Source: Caballeronia sp. NK8 (lineage in GTDB: Bacteria; Pseudomonadota; Gammaproteobacteria; Burkholderiales; Burkholderiaceae). Taken from it: a stretch of 64,000 nucleotides of DNA. Shown here one piece after another: positions 27,579-37,068 of this stretch (positions are counted from its first letter, which is position 1; every line of letters starts with the position of its first letter). Position numbers and translations under genes: made by a program. The DNA lies in contig NZ_AP024325.1 of the NCBI RefSeq assembly GCF_018408855.1, forward strand, positions 744,001 through 808,000, written 5' to 3'. Under the pieces are notes generated by a model. The model did no database searches. It was given only the letters and a program-made list of their open reading frames with translations, and was not told where the DNA came from.

Positions 27579-28682
27579 TCAGGGTGGCGTTGCAGAGCCG
27601 CGCGGGCTGGCCGCTAAGGCCAGAATGGCGTCAGAGCCCTCCGCCACGTCCGATTTCAGTATCCCACGCTCATCGATGAGGTAACCCACTGGCGTAGCGA
27701 ACGTGGCATAGAGAAGCGAGACCTCCCAGTTTCTCTGCAGCACCACCAGGAACGTCAACCCCAGCTTGGCCACCTTCTGCCGATTGATGTCTGCGTCCTG
27801 CCGGCTGACCATGAGCACCTGCAGGTCTTTCCGCTCACGATTCACGCGTTCCAGGTGCGGGGCCAGTAGCTCGCACGGGCCACAACCTGGATCGGTAAAG
27901 ACAAGCAACACTCGCTTGCCCCGGAAATTCTCAAGGGCCAGTTCATTTCCATCCAGGCTTGGCAAACGGAAATTCGGTGCAGGTGTTCCGGCTTTAAGCC
28001 CGCTGCGGTTGAGTCGGCTTTGATCCAAGGGTTTGTTTCCCCGAGCGGACGGCTTGGACTGCCCTTCGTGGCCCGGTTCCGGCGCAGCTTGAGCCGTCGG
28101 TGACGTCGCTAATGCCAATAAGGCCGCCGCGCCCATGGCCAACTCACTGGTGAGGATTCCCGTTTCGTCGAGGAGGTAGCCAACCGGCGTGCCGTGGGCC
28201 TGGTACTGTGCGGCGACTTCCAGATCCCTCTGCAGCAGCACCGTGCAGTCGATGCCGTGCTTTTGGAAAAGCTGACGATTTGCTTCGGGTTCCCCCGTGC
28301 TTATCACCAGCGGCACCAGCTTGCCATCTTGGCCCTCAGATGCGAAAGCCGCCAGCTCCGGCACCATGCTCGTGCAGAAACTACAGACGGGGTTGAAGAA
28401 GATCAGCAGGACAGGATGGCCTCGAAACTCTGAGAGCCGGTGACGAGCCCCCGAAAGGTCAGGCAATTCGAAGTCAGGGGCCATAGAGCCTAAAGGGAGG
28501 CCCCTTAGGGCAGTCGATGCTTGACCGGGCGGCTCAGCTAGTCCGCCCGCAAATCCTTTCTCGAGCGCCTCTAAGCTCAGCAAGATTCGCCCGTGTTGAC
28601 GCACCAGTTGATAGCCGAACCAGCAGCCAAAGACAATCAGTAACCAGGGCAAGGCTAAAGCGAAGACCAAGAGTGTCGTCAT
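27579..28682 (-). CDS. Membrane-anchored double redoxin (TlpA/MauD-like)
   Basis: About 367 residues. One N-terminal membrane segment (TTLLVFALALPWLLIVFGCW) is followed by two thioredoxin-like AhpC/TSA-type domains in tandem. The first has NPVCSFCTSM (CxxC) and the second DPGCGPCELL (CxxC). Each domain ends with the conserved TPVGYLLDE or TPVGYLIDE loop, so the two probably arose by duplication. The single anchor and MauD-like organisation place both domains in the periplasm. The start at 28682 is uncertain because no good ribosome-binding site is seen; the frame opens at 28736. It is transcribed just before the Cys-rich exported protein gene. Confidence 0.82.
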   Translation of the reverse strand: MTTLLVFALALPWLLIVFGCWFGYQLVRQHGRILLSLEALEKGFAGGLAEPPGQASTALRGLPLGSMAPDFELPDLSGARHRLSEFRGHPVLLIFFNPVCSFCTSMVPELAAFASEGQDGKLVPLVISTGEPEANRQLFQKHGIDCTVLLQRDLEVAAQYQAHGTPVGYLLDETGILTSELAMGAAALLALATSPTAQAAPEPGHEGQSKPSARGNKPLDQSRLNRSGLKAGTPAPNFRLPSLDGNELALENFRGKRVLLVFTDPGCGPCELLAPHLERVNRERKDLQVLMVSRQDADINRQKVAKLGLTFLVVLQRNWEVSLLYATFATPVGYLIDERGILKSDVAEGSDAILALAASPRGSATPP

Positions 28683-28736
28683 GGAAAACTCATGCGCGGC
28701 TTCGACCGGTAGCTTCGGCCAGAGTAACAGGTGCAA

Positions 28737-29758
28737 ATGGATGGTAATAGTCCCAGGAAGCGAGGTCTGTCAAGCCTTTGCGCTCGCCGTTCAGGCCTGG
28801 CTCGAAACCATCTAACTTTTCGAGCGTTTAAAGCCAGCCGCGGTCCGTTCGATCGTTACATTCGACGAAAGGATGCGGTGCGCAAATTGCCTATGGGCTC
28901 GCCGGATTTGAACGGCCAGAGTGTCGTTCAGTTTTTGCCGGACGGGTTGAGCGTGCGCGGCCATGGATGAACCGACGTCCGACATTTCGGGCTGTTCATT
29001 GAGCTCGATTGCGTGAGGAACCACGCCCTATCCCTTGAGGTAATGGAGCATCGAAGGGTGACGGGGGATTGCGGTCGAATCGGTTCAAAGCGCCGCAGCG
29101 GTCAAGATCACCGATGCAAGTTCCCACTCACCAGGAGCGCCACCGTCGACACCGATATACGGCCGACGGTCAAAGGCGCCTCATCGTCGTTCGAGCTCGG
29201 CACGACTGATTAGCGCGGTTAAGTGTCAGGTGGGTTTCGACTTGAACCGGCCATTCGAGTGGCCCGCCCTACAACTCAGGCGAGCGGCAGAAACTGGCCT
29301 AGAGGAGCAACGTCGCAAACGCGACAGCCGCCGCAGCGGCAAACAGCCTGTCCCATGGCCGCGACCCCAGTGTGTCACGACCGTTCGTACCGATTGGTAC
29401 AACCGCCGCGGCGTGGAGCTTGCGCCGTGACGCTGAGCCAGAACGAAAAAGACCGCCTGCTCTTAGCAGGTAGCGGCCATGCGGCCGATTCATAGCAGGG
29501 TATCCATTCGCGCCAACCGTGCGAGCGGATCAGGGAAGATCTTGAGCGGCGAAAATGATCAAGACGCTGACAGCGATGCAGAGCACGCGCTTTGCGGGGA
29601 ATCTGTCCTGCTGCCATCGTGACATGATCGAGACACACGCGAGGCCGAAAGTTTGCGACACAGAGAGTGACACGAGCAATATACTCGGCCGTCACCTTGC
29701 GAAGCCTTCGTGATGCACATAACATTTCCACCCAAGATCGGGACTGGGAGTTCCACAG
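28737..29758. other. About 1 kb without a supportable gene
   Basis: Several short open frames exist but none has a ribosome-binding site or protein-like composition in a consistent frame. Base composition becomes less GC-rich towards 29600-29758. I found no RNA gene, repeat or terminator. It separates the redoxin set from the membrane protein gene and looks like accessory or decayed DNA. Confidence 0.4.
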
Positions 29759-30241
29759 ATGCCTTCGTTCCACATACTTAACTGGCCCGTGTTTTGGTGG
29801 GGCTACGATGGAACTCTGGCCGTTTCCACATTGGCGCTTTTGTTTCTCCTGCAGTTTCCTATCCATAGGACGAGAAAGTCTGCTGATCTGAAGAAAGCGA
29901 TCGGTATTTGCAATCAACTGATCGTCCTGAGCGAAGAAGTCTTCGAAGCCCTGTTGCGCGACACGAATGTCTGTCGCTTCCAAGACTTCATACGACTTGA
30001 TGAATGGGACAATCTTTGTAGTGCTCTCGCCGAATTGTCCATTTGGCAAAGGCAACAAGGCCGATTCGCTGATCAAAGGGTTGAGTTATGCAGCGCTGCG
30101 ACTCGCGGTCGAGATCTGGCTAAGGTTCTAGTTCAGGTTCGTGGACTCTCTGCCCCATGGGCGGCCGAAGTTGCGCAAGAGTTCAAGACGTGCGCAATGA
30201 AGATTGAGGCCGCACGCCAGAGCCTCATCAAACACGTCTAG
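29759..30241 (+). CDS. Hypothetical membrane-anchored protein
   Basis: 160 residues; family not recognised. The N-terminus has one membrane segment (GYDGTLAVSTLALLFLLQF) followed by a basic stop-transfer (HRTRKSADLKK) and a soluble helical domain. GGGAG lies 8 bases before the ATG, supporting the start. Base composition is clearly less GC-rich than typical genes here, and no partner gene is adjacent, so it may be horizontally acquired. No motif suggests a function. Confidence 0.62.
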   Translation: MPSFHILNWPVFWWGYDGTLAVSTLALLFLLQFPIHRTRKSADLKKAIGICNQLIVLSEEVFEALLRDTNVCRFQDFIRLDEWDNLCSALAELSIWQRQQGRFADQRVELCSAATRGRDLAKVLVQVRGLSAPWAAEVAQEFKTCAMKIEAARQSLIKHV

Positions 30242-30440
30242 CGGAGCCTTGCCGCTTCCAGCGTTATTCAACGTTGTAGGGAGATAGGGAGCCCGCTCAG
30301 GCTTTGGCTCCGTCACCTTGGCTAGGAGTGCGCGCGCGGCTCAGGTGGCTGCCTGTGGGTTGAGGAGTCAAACGTTGGCTGCCTAGCTTTCTCTGGAACA
30401 GTTGGATCGCGCTTACGCAAGCGACATGTCATGATGCGGC

Positions 30441-31210
30441 CGCGTCAAGGACGCGCTGGCAAACAATCGCTTCTGCCTCTACGCTCAGGAGATTCGCGCA
30501 GTTCAGCGCCCGGACGGTATCGACGAATCCGCGCAGCATCCGCGTCACGTCGAAGTGCTCCTGCGCATGGTCGGCGAAGGCGGCAGGATCGTATCACCCC
30601 CCTATTTCTTGCCCGCCGCCGAGCGTTCAATACGCGATCAATCTGTCGAGCGCCTCGATCGGCGACGAGCGCTTTCTGCAATTTCTGACCGAACAGTTCG
30701 AAGTCAGCAGCATCGCTCCCGAATCCATCTGCTTCGAAGTGACCGAAACCACCGCGATCGCCAATCTCGCGGCCGCCGCGCGTTTTATTCGCGAGCTGAA
30801 GAAGCGCGGCTGCCAAGTTCTCGCTCGATAACTTCCGCGCCGGCATGTCCTCACTCGGCTATCTGAAACATCTACCGGTCGAATACATCAAGATCGACGG
30901 CGGATTCATCAAGGACATGCTCAAAGATGCCGTTAGCAAGGACATGGTGGCAGCGATCAACGACATCGGCCATTCGATGGGGCGTCCGACCATCGCGGAG
31001 TACGTCGAGAACGAAGCGATGCTGCGCGCACTGACCACGATCGGCGTGGATTTCGTTCAGGGATTCCATGTGGGCCGACCGGCCCTTTGGGCGCAGAACG
31101 TTGAATTTCTTGCAATGACGCAGGAGGAGATGTTGGATCCCACTTTTCAGCGGGTTCGCGACCTAAAGGACATCGCCGACTACCCGGCCTGGCTCTCGAT
31201 TTCGCCGTAA
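30441..31210 (+). pseudogene. EAL-domain c-di-GMP phosphodiesterase remnant
   Basis: Three successive frames give one EAL domain: RVKDALANNRFCLYAQEIRA and VEVLLRM (EAL-type motif as EVL), then YAINLSSASIGDERFL and FEVTETTAIANL, then LDNFRAGMSSLGYLK and VEYIKIDGGFIKDML. About 40 residues are missing near 30625 with loss of frame, and one base is extra near 30815. The loop normally reading DDFGxG is DNFRAG, so metal binding would also be impaired. No GGDEF or sensor part is found upstream (30242-30440). Confidence 0.75.
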
Positions 31211-31214
31211 GGCC

Positions 31215-31388
31215 ATGCGCTGGCTCAGTCTGCACGCGCACTACGACGACGCGCATCCGTGGGAGGCGCCCGAGACCGTCGCAAGGTTGCTCGGCAACGC
31301 GCCAGGCGTCGACGAGGTGCACGCGGTGAAGCGCAGCATCGAAATGAGCTACGCGTATTTAAAGGTGAGTCTCGACTGCTGTCTGTAG
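31215..31388 (+). pseudogene. C-terminal end of a heme-oxygenase-like-fold protein (tentative)
   Basis: A 57-codon frame, MRWLSLHAHYDDAHPWEAPE and then SIEMSYAYLKVSLDCCL, looks like the last helices of TenA/iron-containing redox-enzyme-type proteins, where H-x-x-Y-D-x-x-H is a metal-ligand pattern. The rest of such a protein (about 200 residues) is absent upstream, where the EAL remnant lies. I read it as a truncated gene end; a genuine small protein is possible, but no ribosome-binding site is seen. Confidence 0.4.
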
Positions 31389-31506
31389 AGACCGTCGGTT
31401 CACCTGCTTTCTTATGTCGTGCGTTCGTCGCCTCGGGCCGTGTGGCTGAGACGATGTGAATGCGCTCGCCTGCCACCGATTGAAATCTGAAACGAGAAGA
31501 GAAGAA

Positions 31507-32244
31507 ATGAAGCTGAAACACTTTGCATGCGCGGCCCTCGCAACGACGAGCATGGCAGGCGTGACGAGCGCACATGCGCAGTCGGCAGGCGATATCCAGG
31601 TCAGTGCCGGATGGATGCATTTCGCACCGCAGGATTCGAGTGGTCCGTTCAACGTCACCGCACTTGGCCAAACGGTCACGAAACAAGGCGCAAGCGCGTC
31701 CGTGGGTGATGCGGACACCTTCGGACTGACGCTCCAGTATTTCGTCACGGATCACATCGCCGTCGAAGCGGTGACGGGCGTGCCGCCGAAGTTTCATCTC
31801 ACCGGCGAAGGCACGCTCGGGCCATTGGGCGAACTGGGTACGGCCCGTGAATGGAGCCCGACGCTGCTGCTCAAGTACTACTTCCTCGGTGCCCAGAGCA
31901 AGTTCCGCCCCTATGTCGGTGCGGGTGGCTCATACGTGTGGTTCTCAGACGTCAAGCTGAGTCAGCAGATGGCTAACGGCGCGTTCCTTTATTCGCCGCA
32001 GACCGGCACCGCATTGACGGGCCCCACTAGCGTGCATATCAGCAATTCGTTTGCGCCGGTCGTGAACGCCGGACTTTCCTATAACTTCACCAAACACTGG
32101 TCGGCGGCGTTCTCCGTGTCGTACATGTGGCTGTCCGCACGCGCGACGCTCACGACGAACTCCGCCGTCGGGCAGATCAGGAGTGAATCCAAGCTCAAGC
32201 TGAATCCGATTGTGACCTTCCTGTCGGTCGGCTATACGTTCTGA
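31507..32244 (+). CDS. ompW: OmpW family outer-membrane protein
   Basis: 245 residues. A signal peptide (MKLKHFACAALATTSMAGV, cleaved near SAHA-Q) is followed by a small eight-stranded barrel: GDIQVSAGWMHFAP at the start, LQYFVTDHIAVEAVTGVP, PTLLLKYYFLGAQSKFRPYVG and a C-terminal strand ending in FLSVGYTF with terminal Phe, as required for outer-membrane insertion. OmpW proteins let small hydrophobic compounds through. The start is placed at 31507 by the signal peptide; the frame is open upstream. Confidence 0.93.
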   Translation: MKLKHFACAALATTSMAGVTSAHAQSAGDIQVSAGWMHFAPQDSSGPFNVTALGQTVTKQGASASVGDADTFGLTLQYFVTDHIAVEAVTGVPPKFHLTGEGTLGPLGELGTAREWSPTLLLKYYFLGAQSKFRPYVGAGGSYVWFSDVKLSQQMANGAFLYSPQTGTALTGPTSVHISNSFAPVVNAGLSYNFTKHWSAAFSVSYMWLSARATLTTNSAVGQIRSESKLKLNPIVTFLSVGYTF

Positions 32245-32587
32245 ACCGGCAGGCTACCGCATTAAACGAAGCGCGCTCCGCGCCACGCGGAGCTATCTCG
32301 CCCGGCCGGAGCGACCCTGACGCGCTCAAATGCGTGTCCGACCGAAACGACGTTGGGTGATTACCGCGTTCGACGCTGCATCGGTCTTTGTACCGAGAGT
32401 CTCGCGACGCTTCCTGCGGCCTTTCCATCGGATGGAGGCCGTCAAGGCTCCGCGACACACTGGCATGCCGGCGAATGGCCAATTGCCTCTTCGTCGGTTC
32501 GCTCCGCGCGGTCAACGTGCAGCTCCGAGAGTGTAACTGCGGCAAAACGCCCGATACAAACGTCCGTTTCCCGGACGAAGCGGCCGA
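32245..32587. other. Non-coding stretch between ompW and a LysR gene
   Basis: About 343 bases with no supportable gene. Apart from the hairpin just after ompW nothing stands out. Confidence 0.4.
32275..32293 (+). terminator. GC-rich hairpin after ompW, possible terminator
   Basis: A perfect 7-base stem (GCTCCGC, loop GCCAC, GCGGAGC) lies 30 bases after the ompW stop codon. It has no following T-run, so factor-independent termination is doubtful; it may only protect the transcript end. Confidence 0.35.
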
Positions 32588-33499
32588 TCACAATGTGCTG
32601 TGCTTCCACGACCTGAACAGATCCAGTAGCGTCCTCACCTGGCGGCCCAAGGTCACCTTCCGGTGCCACACCGCGCCCACGTCCATTGTCGGCACCGCCA
32701 CGCTCAGGTCCCTGCGGCTGATGCGATTACCTTCCAGCGACCACGGCCGATAGACGAGATCAGAAAGTATGGTCACGCCCTCGCCCAACGCGACGAGACT
32801 GCGCACCGCCTCGATCGACGTACTCTGCATGCGCACGCGCGGTGCGACGCCGTACTTCCCCCAGTAACGCGCGACCGTCTGCACGTGCTCGTCCATGTCG
32901 AGTAGAAGATAGTTTTCCTGCGCAACGTCCTCGAGCGTCACGCGCGGCGTTTCGAGTAACGGATGATCGGGCGGCGTCCACAACCGGCGCGGGGAGCGGA
33001 TCATGGTTTCGCACTTCAGGTCGTCGTGCAGCGCGGTGTTGGAGACGAGCAGCAGCGCCATGTCCAGTTCGCCGTCGAGCAACTTGCGTTCGATGGTTTC
33101 GCGCTCACGCTCGATGACCTCCACCTGCAGATTGCGGAAACGGCGCGTGACGGTCGACATCAACGACGGCAATAGATAGGCGGATATCGTTTCCGTCATG
33201 CCGATACGTACCCGCCCCGAGATCTGCTCCGGCACTTCCTGCGCCGCGAGCACCGCCTCCTGCACCGACTGTCGCGCCTGCTGCACGTGCCGCATGAAGC
33301 GCACACCCGCATCGGTGAGCCGCACGCCTTTGGCATGCCGGGACAGAAGCGGCACGCCCACTGCGTCCTCGAGGTTTTGCAGCGCGATGGTCATCGACGA
33401 CTGCGAAACATTGCACAGATTCGACGAACGCAAAATCTGCCCGGTATCGGCGACGGATAAAAAGTACTCGATCTGACGCAGGGTGATCTGGCGCGGCAT
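32588..33499 (-). CDS. LysR family transcriptional regulator
   Basis: 303 residues. The helix-turn-helix is at about 18-40 (QILRSSNLCNVSQSSMTIAL). The effector domain starts with ISGRVRIGMTETISAYLLP, similar to the Nac/Cbl-like branch. It is divergent from the molybdopterin oxidoreductase across about 114 AT-rich bases, so it is the likely regulator of that gene, the AtoE-type transporter and the cyclodeaminase-like gene. Confidence 0.9.
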   Translation of the reverse strand: MPRQITLRQIEYFLSVADTGQILRSSNLCNVSQSSMTIALQNLEDAVGVPLLSRHAKGVRLTDAGVRFMRHVQQARQSVQEAVLAAQEVPEQISGRVRIGMTETISAYLLPSLMSTVTRRFRNLQVEVIERERETIERKLLDGELDMALLLVSNTALHDDLKCETMIRSPRRLWTPPDHPLLETPRVTLEDVAQENYLLLDMDEHVQTVARYWGKYGVAPRVRMQSTSIEAVRSLVALGEGVTILSDLVYRPWSLEGNRISRRDLSVAVPTMDVGAVWHRKVTLGRQVRTLLDLFRSWKHSTL

Positions 33500-33613
33500 A
33501 TGAAAACGCCCAAAATGTAAGGTATTGAAAAACTCTATATTGCCGGATCAAAAATATGAATTTGGCATCGTTTCCGGTTTCGTAGCATAGCCGTATGAAA
33601 CCCGGAGACGGAG

Positions 33614-36600
33614 ATGGAAGTACAGGAAAAAAAGGGCTACTGCACACTTTGCCGTTCGCGTTGCGGGACTATCAACACCGTGCGCGGCGACCAGTTGACG
33701 GAAGTGCGCCCCGACCGCGAACATCCCACGGGCCACGCAATGTGCCTGAAAGGCAAGTCCGCGCCGGAACTCGTGCACAGCCCGCACCGCGTGCTTCATC
33801 CCATGCGCCGCACCGCGCCGAAGGGCGCCGACGATCCGGGCTGGGTGCGCATCGGCTGGGACGAGGCGCTCGACGAAATCGCCGCGAAGCTCGATACCCT
33901 GCGCCGTGAGCACGGCGCCGAATCGGTCGCATTTGGCGTGACGACGCCGAGCGGCACGCCGATGAGCGACAGCATCGACTGGGTCGAACGCTTCATCTGG
34001 TCCTACGGCAGCCCCAACATCTGCTACGCGACGGAAATCTGCAACTGGCACAAGGACGTGGCCCATGCGTTCACGTTCGGCTGCGGTATTCCGGTTGCCG
34101 ACTACCGCCACGCCGAAGTCATTCTCCTGTGGGGCACGAACCCCGCCAACACGTGGCTCGCGCAGGCCGATGCCATTGCAGCCGGCCGCCGCAACGGCGC
34201 GAAACTGATCGTCGCCGATCCACGTCCGACGGCCCTCGCGCGCGAAGCCGACGTCTGGCTGCGCGTGCGTCCCGGCACCGACGCAGCGCTCGCGATGGGC
34301 ATTGCGCGACGCATCATCGAAACGCGCAACTATGACGATACGTTCGTGCGCACCTGGACCAATGCGCCTCTGCTGGTGCGGCGCGACAACGGGCGCTTTC
34401 TGCGCGAGCGCGATATTGATCCGCAGGCACCGGCTAATCGCTACGTCGTATGGAACGCGACGCGCGGCCGTGCGGAAGCGCTCGGCCAAGAGGCGCACAC
34501 GACGCCCGACGACCTGGCGCTCGAAGGCCTGTACACCGTCGGGGCAGTGGAATGCGAACCGGCGTTCGCGTGCTACCGGCGCGCGCTCGATGACTTCACA
34601 CCCGAGCGCGTCGAAGCCATTACCGGCGTCGAGCCCGATGCGCTCGAACGCGCGGCCGCCCTGCTTGCGCCGGGTGCGCGCATCGCGTATCACGCGTGGT
34701 CGGGCGTCGGCCAGCATACCAATGCGACGCAGACCGAACGCGCCATCGCCACGCTCTACGCGCTCACGGGCGCCTTCGACACGCGCGGCTCTAATCGCGA
34801 GTACGTCAAGCAACCGGCCAATGCCGTGAGCACGTACGCTCTCTGTGCGCCGCAGCAACGTGCCAAGGCGCTCGGCCTCGACGAACGTCCGCTCGGGCCG
34901 CCCGCGCAAGGCTGGATCACCGCGCGCGATATGTATCGCGCGATGCTCGAAGGCGAACCGTACAAGGTGCGTGCGTTATTCGCATTTGGCACCAATCCGC
35001 TGGTCTCCCAGCCCGATGCCGAATCCGCGCACGCCGCACTGAGCCAGCTTGAATTTCATGTGCATTGCGATTTATACGAAACGCCGTCGTCGCGTTATGC
35101 GGACATCTTTCTGCCGGTCAATACGCCGTGGGAACGCGAGGGCTTGCGCATCGGCTTCGAGATCGACGAGCGCGCGGTGGAACTCGTGCAGTTGCGTCAG
35201 CGCATGGTGAGCCCACGTGGCGAAAGCCGCGCCGATTATGACATCGTGTTCGCGCTCGCGACGCGTCTGGACATGCACGACGCGTTCTTCGGCGGCAGCA
35301 TCGAGGCGGGATGGAATCATATGCTCGCGCCGCTCGGCCTCGATGTGGCGACATTGCGGGCGCATCCCGAAGGCATTTCGCGCCCGCTCGAACAACGCGA
35401 GCGGCAATACGCGCTACCGGTGCACGACGGTCCGCGCGGCTTTCGCACGGAGACGCTGCGCGTCGAGCTGTATTCGGAAAAGCTCTTGCGGCATGGCTAT
35501 CCGCCGGTGCCGGTGTTTGTACCGCCTGCGGGGATCGAACAGGAAGCGCGCGATCCGGCCTATCCCTACGTGCTCACTTCGACGAAGAACGGCTACTACT
35601 GTCACAGCCAGCATCGCGGCGTTACGCGACTGCGCAAGCGCGCGCCGTGTCCGCTGGTCGAAATGAGTGCGGCGCTCGCGGCGAAGAAAGGCTTCGAGAA
35701 CGGCGACTGGGTGATCCTGCGCACCGCGCGCGGCTCGCGCGTTTCGTCGCGCGAATAGAAGAGGCGCTCGCCGACGACGTGCTCATCGCCGAATACGGCT
35801 GGTGGCAGGCATGCGACGAACTCGGCATGCAAGGTTTCGACGCGCGCGGCAAGCTCAACAGCAACTTCAGCAATCTGGTGTCGGGGACGCAATGCGATCC
35901 GCTCTCCGGCTCCATGCCGATGCGCGCGCTCGCCTGCGATCTGCAGCCCGATCCGTCGTTCGAACGCGAGCGGCGCGCGTGGAAAGGCTGGCGCGATTTC
36001 GTCGTGACGAATCTCGTCGACGAAGCCGAGGGTGTACGCACGGTCACCTTCGCCGCGAAAGACAGTGGCCCGCTGCCCGACTACCTGCCAGGACAACATG
36101 TGACGGTCCATGTCTCGACCCTCGGCGAACGCGGCGCCACGCGCGCGTATTCGCTGGTCGGCCATGCGAAGGAACCCGGCCGCCGCACCTACACGATCTC
36201 CGTGCGCCATCAGCCGGAAGGTGCGATGTCGAGTCATATTCATCGCGAACTCGCCGTGGGCGACGAAGTGGCCTTGCGCGCGCCGGGCGGCACCTTCGTG
36301 CTGCCGATGCGCTCACGCCAGCCCGTGGTGATGTTCGCGGGCGGCATTGGAATCACGCCGTTCATTTCGTACCTGGAATCGCTCGCGCGCGAGACCGCGA
36401 CGCAGCAGCGTCCCGAAGCGTGGCTTTTCTATGCGAACCGTCACGGCGCAGCGCATGCGTACAAGCAGCGCATCCAGGCGTTGCATAAAGAATGGCCTGC
36501 ATTGCGCGTGTTTGACTGCTACGCGCATCCGCGCGCGAAACTCGATGTGTTCGGCGTCGACTACGACCGCGCCGGTTATCTCGACGCGTCAGTGATCGGC

Positions 36601-37011
36601 GACGATCTGATCCGGCGCCGCGCGCGCTTCTACCTGTGCGGCCCCGAGCCGATGATGACGTCGATCATCGACGGACTCGTCGCGCGAGGCGTACCTGGGT
36701 TCGACATCTTCAAGGAAGCGTTCCGCTCGCCTTCGCAGCCGCGCGCCGATGCATCACAGGCTTTCTCGGTGACCTTCTCGCGCTCCGGAAAAACGGCGCG
36801 CTGGACGCCGGTGCAAGGCAGCCTGCTCGCATTCGCCGAGAGCATCGGCGTGTCGCTGCCGAGTGGTTGCCGCGTCGGCCAGTGCGAAAGCTGCGCGGTG
36901 CGCCTCGCAAAAGGCACCACCGATCATCTCTCGGGCAATGCACCCGAAGAACCCGACATGTGCTTCGCGTGCCAGGCGATTCCGCTGTCGGATCTCGTCG
37001 TCGAAGCCTAA
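33614..37011 (+). pseudogene. Molybdopterin oxidoreductase-FAD-2Fe2S reductase fusion, interrupted by a frameshift
   Basis: The first part (33614-35758, 714 codons) has a 4Fe-4S site (Cys10, Cys13, Cys17, Cys44) and a molybdopterin oxidoreductase domain. Its dinucleotide-binding C-domain begins near PYVLTSTKNGYYCHSQHRG but stops at 35756-35758. From about 35738 the sequence continues in another frame to 37011: the end of that C-domain (EYGWWQACDELGM), then an FAD-binding FNR domain (RAYSLVG), an NAD domain (FAGGIGITPF) and a plant-type 2Fe-2S domain (GCRVGQCESCAV, CFACQA). Restoring one base in the GGCTCGCGCG run near 35730-35738 would give one protein of about 1130 residues. GGAGACGGAG precedes the ATG. 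It should move electrons from NAD(P)H to a molybdenum site; the substrate is unknown. A sequencing error is possible. Confidence 0.82.
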
Positions 37012-37068
37012 CGACTCACGACTCCCCTACCCACACACTCGCAAGCGCGCTTGACAGGAGACATCAGC

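Noticed and set aside
28895..28925. tRNA-like T-arm pattern (GGATTTGAAC) suggesting a tRNA end or attachment site
   Set aside because: The stem does not pair properly and no acceptor, anticodon or CCA end can be folded.
30288..30311. Six-base stem GGAGCC/GGCTCC after the membrane protein gene
   Set aside because: Loop is long and no T-run follows; too weak to call a terminator.
35725..35760. Programmed ribosomal frameshifting in the molybdoenzyme gene
   Set aside because: No slippery heptamer or downstream structure is visible; a one-base loss is simpler.
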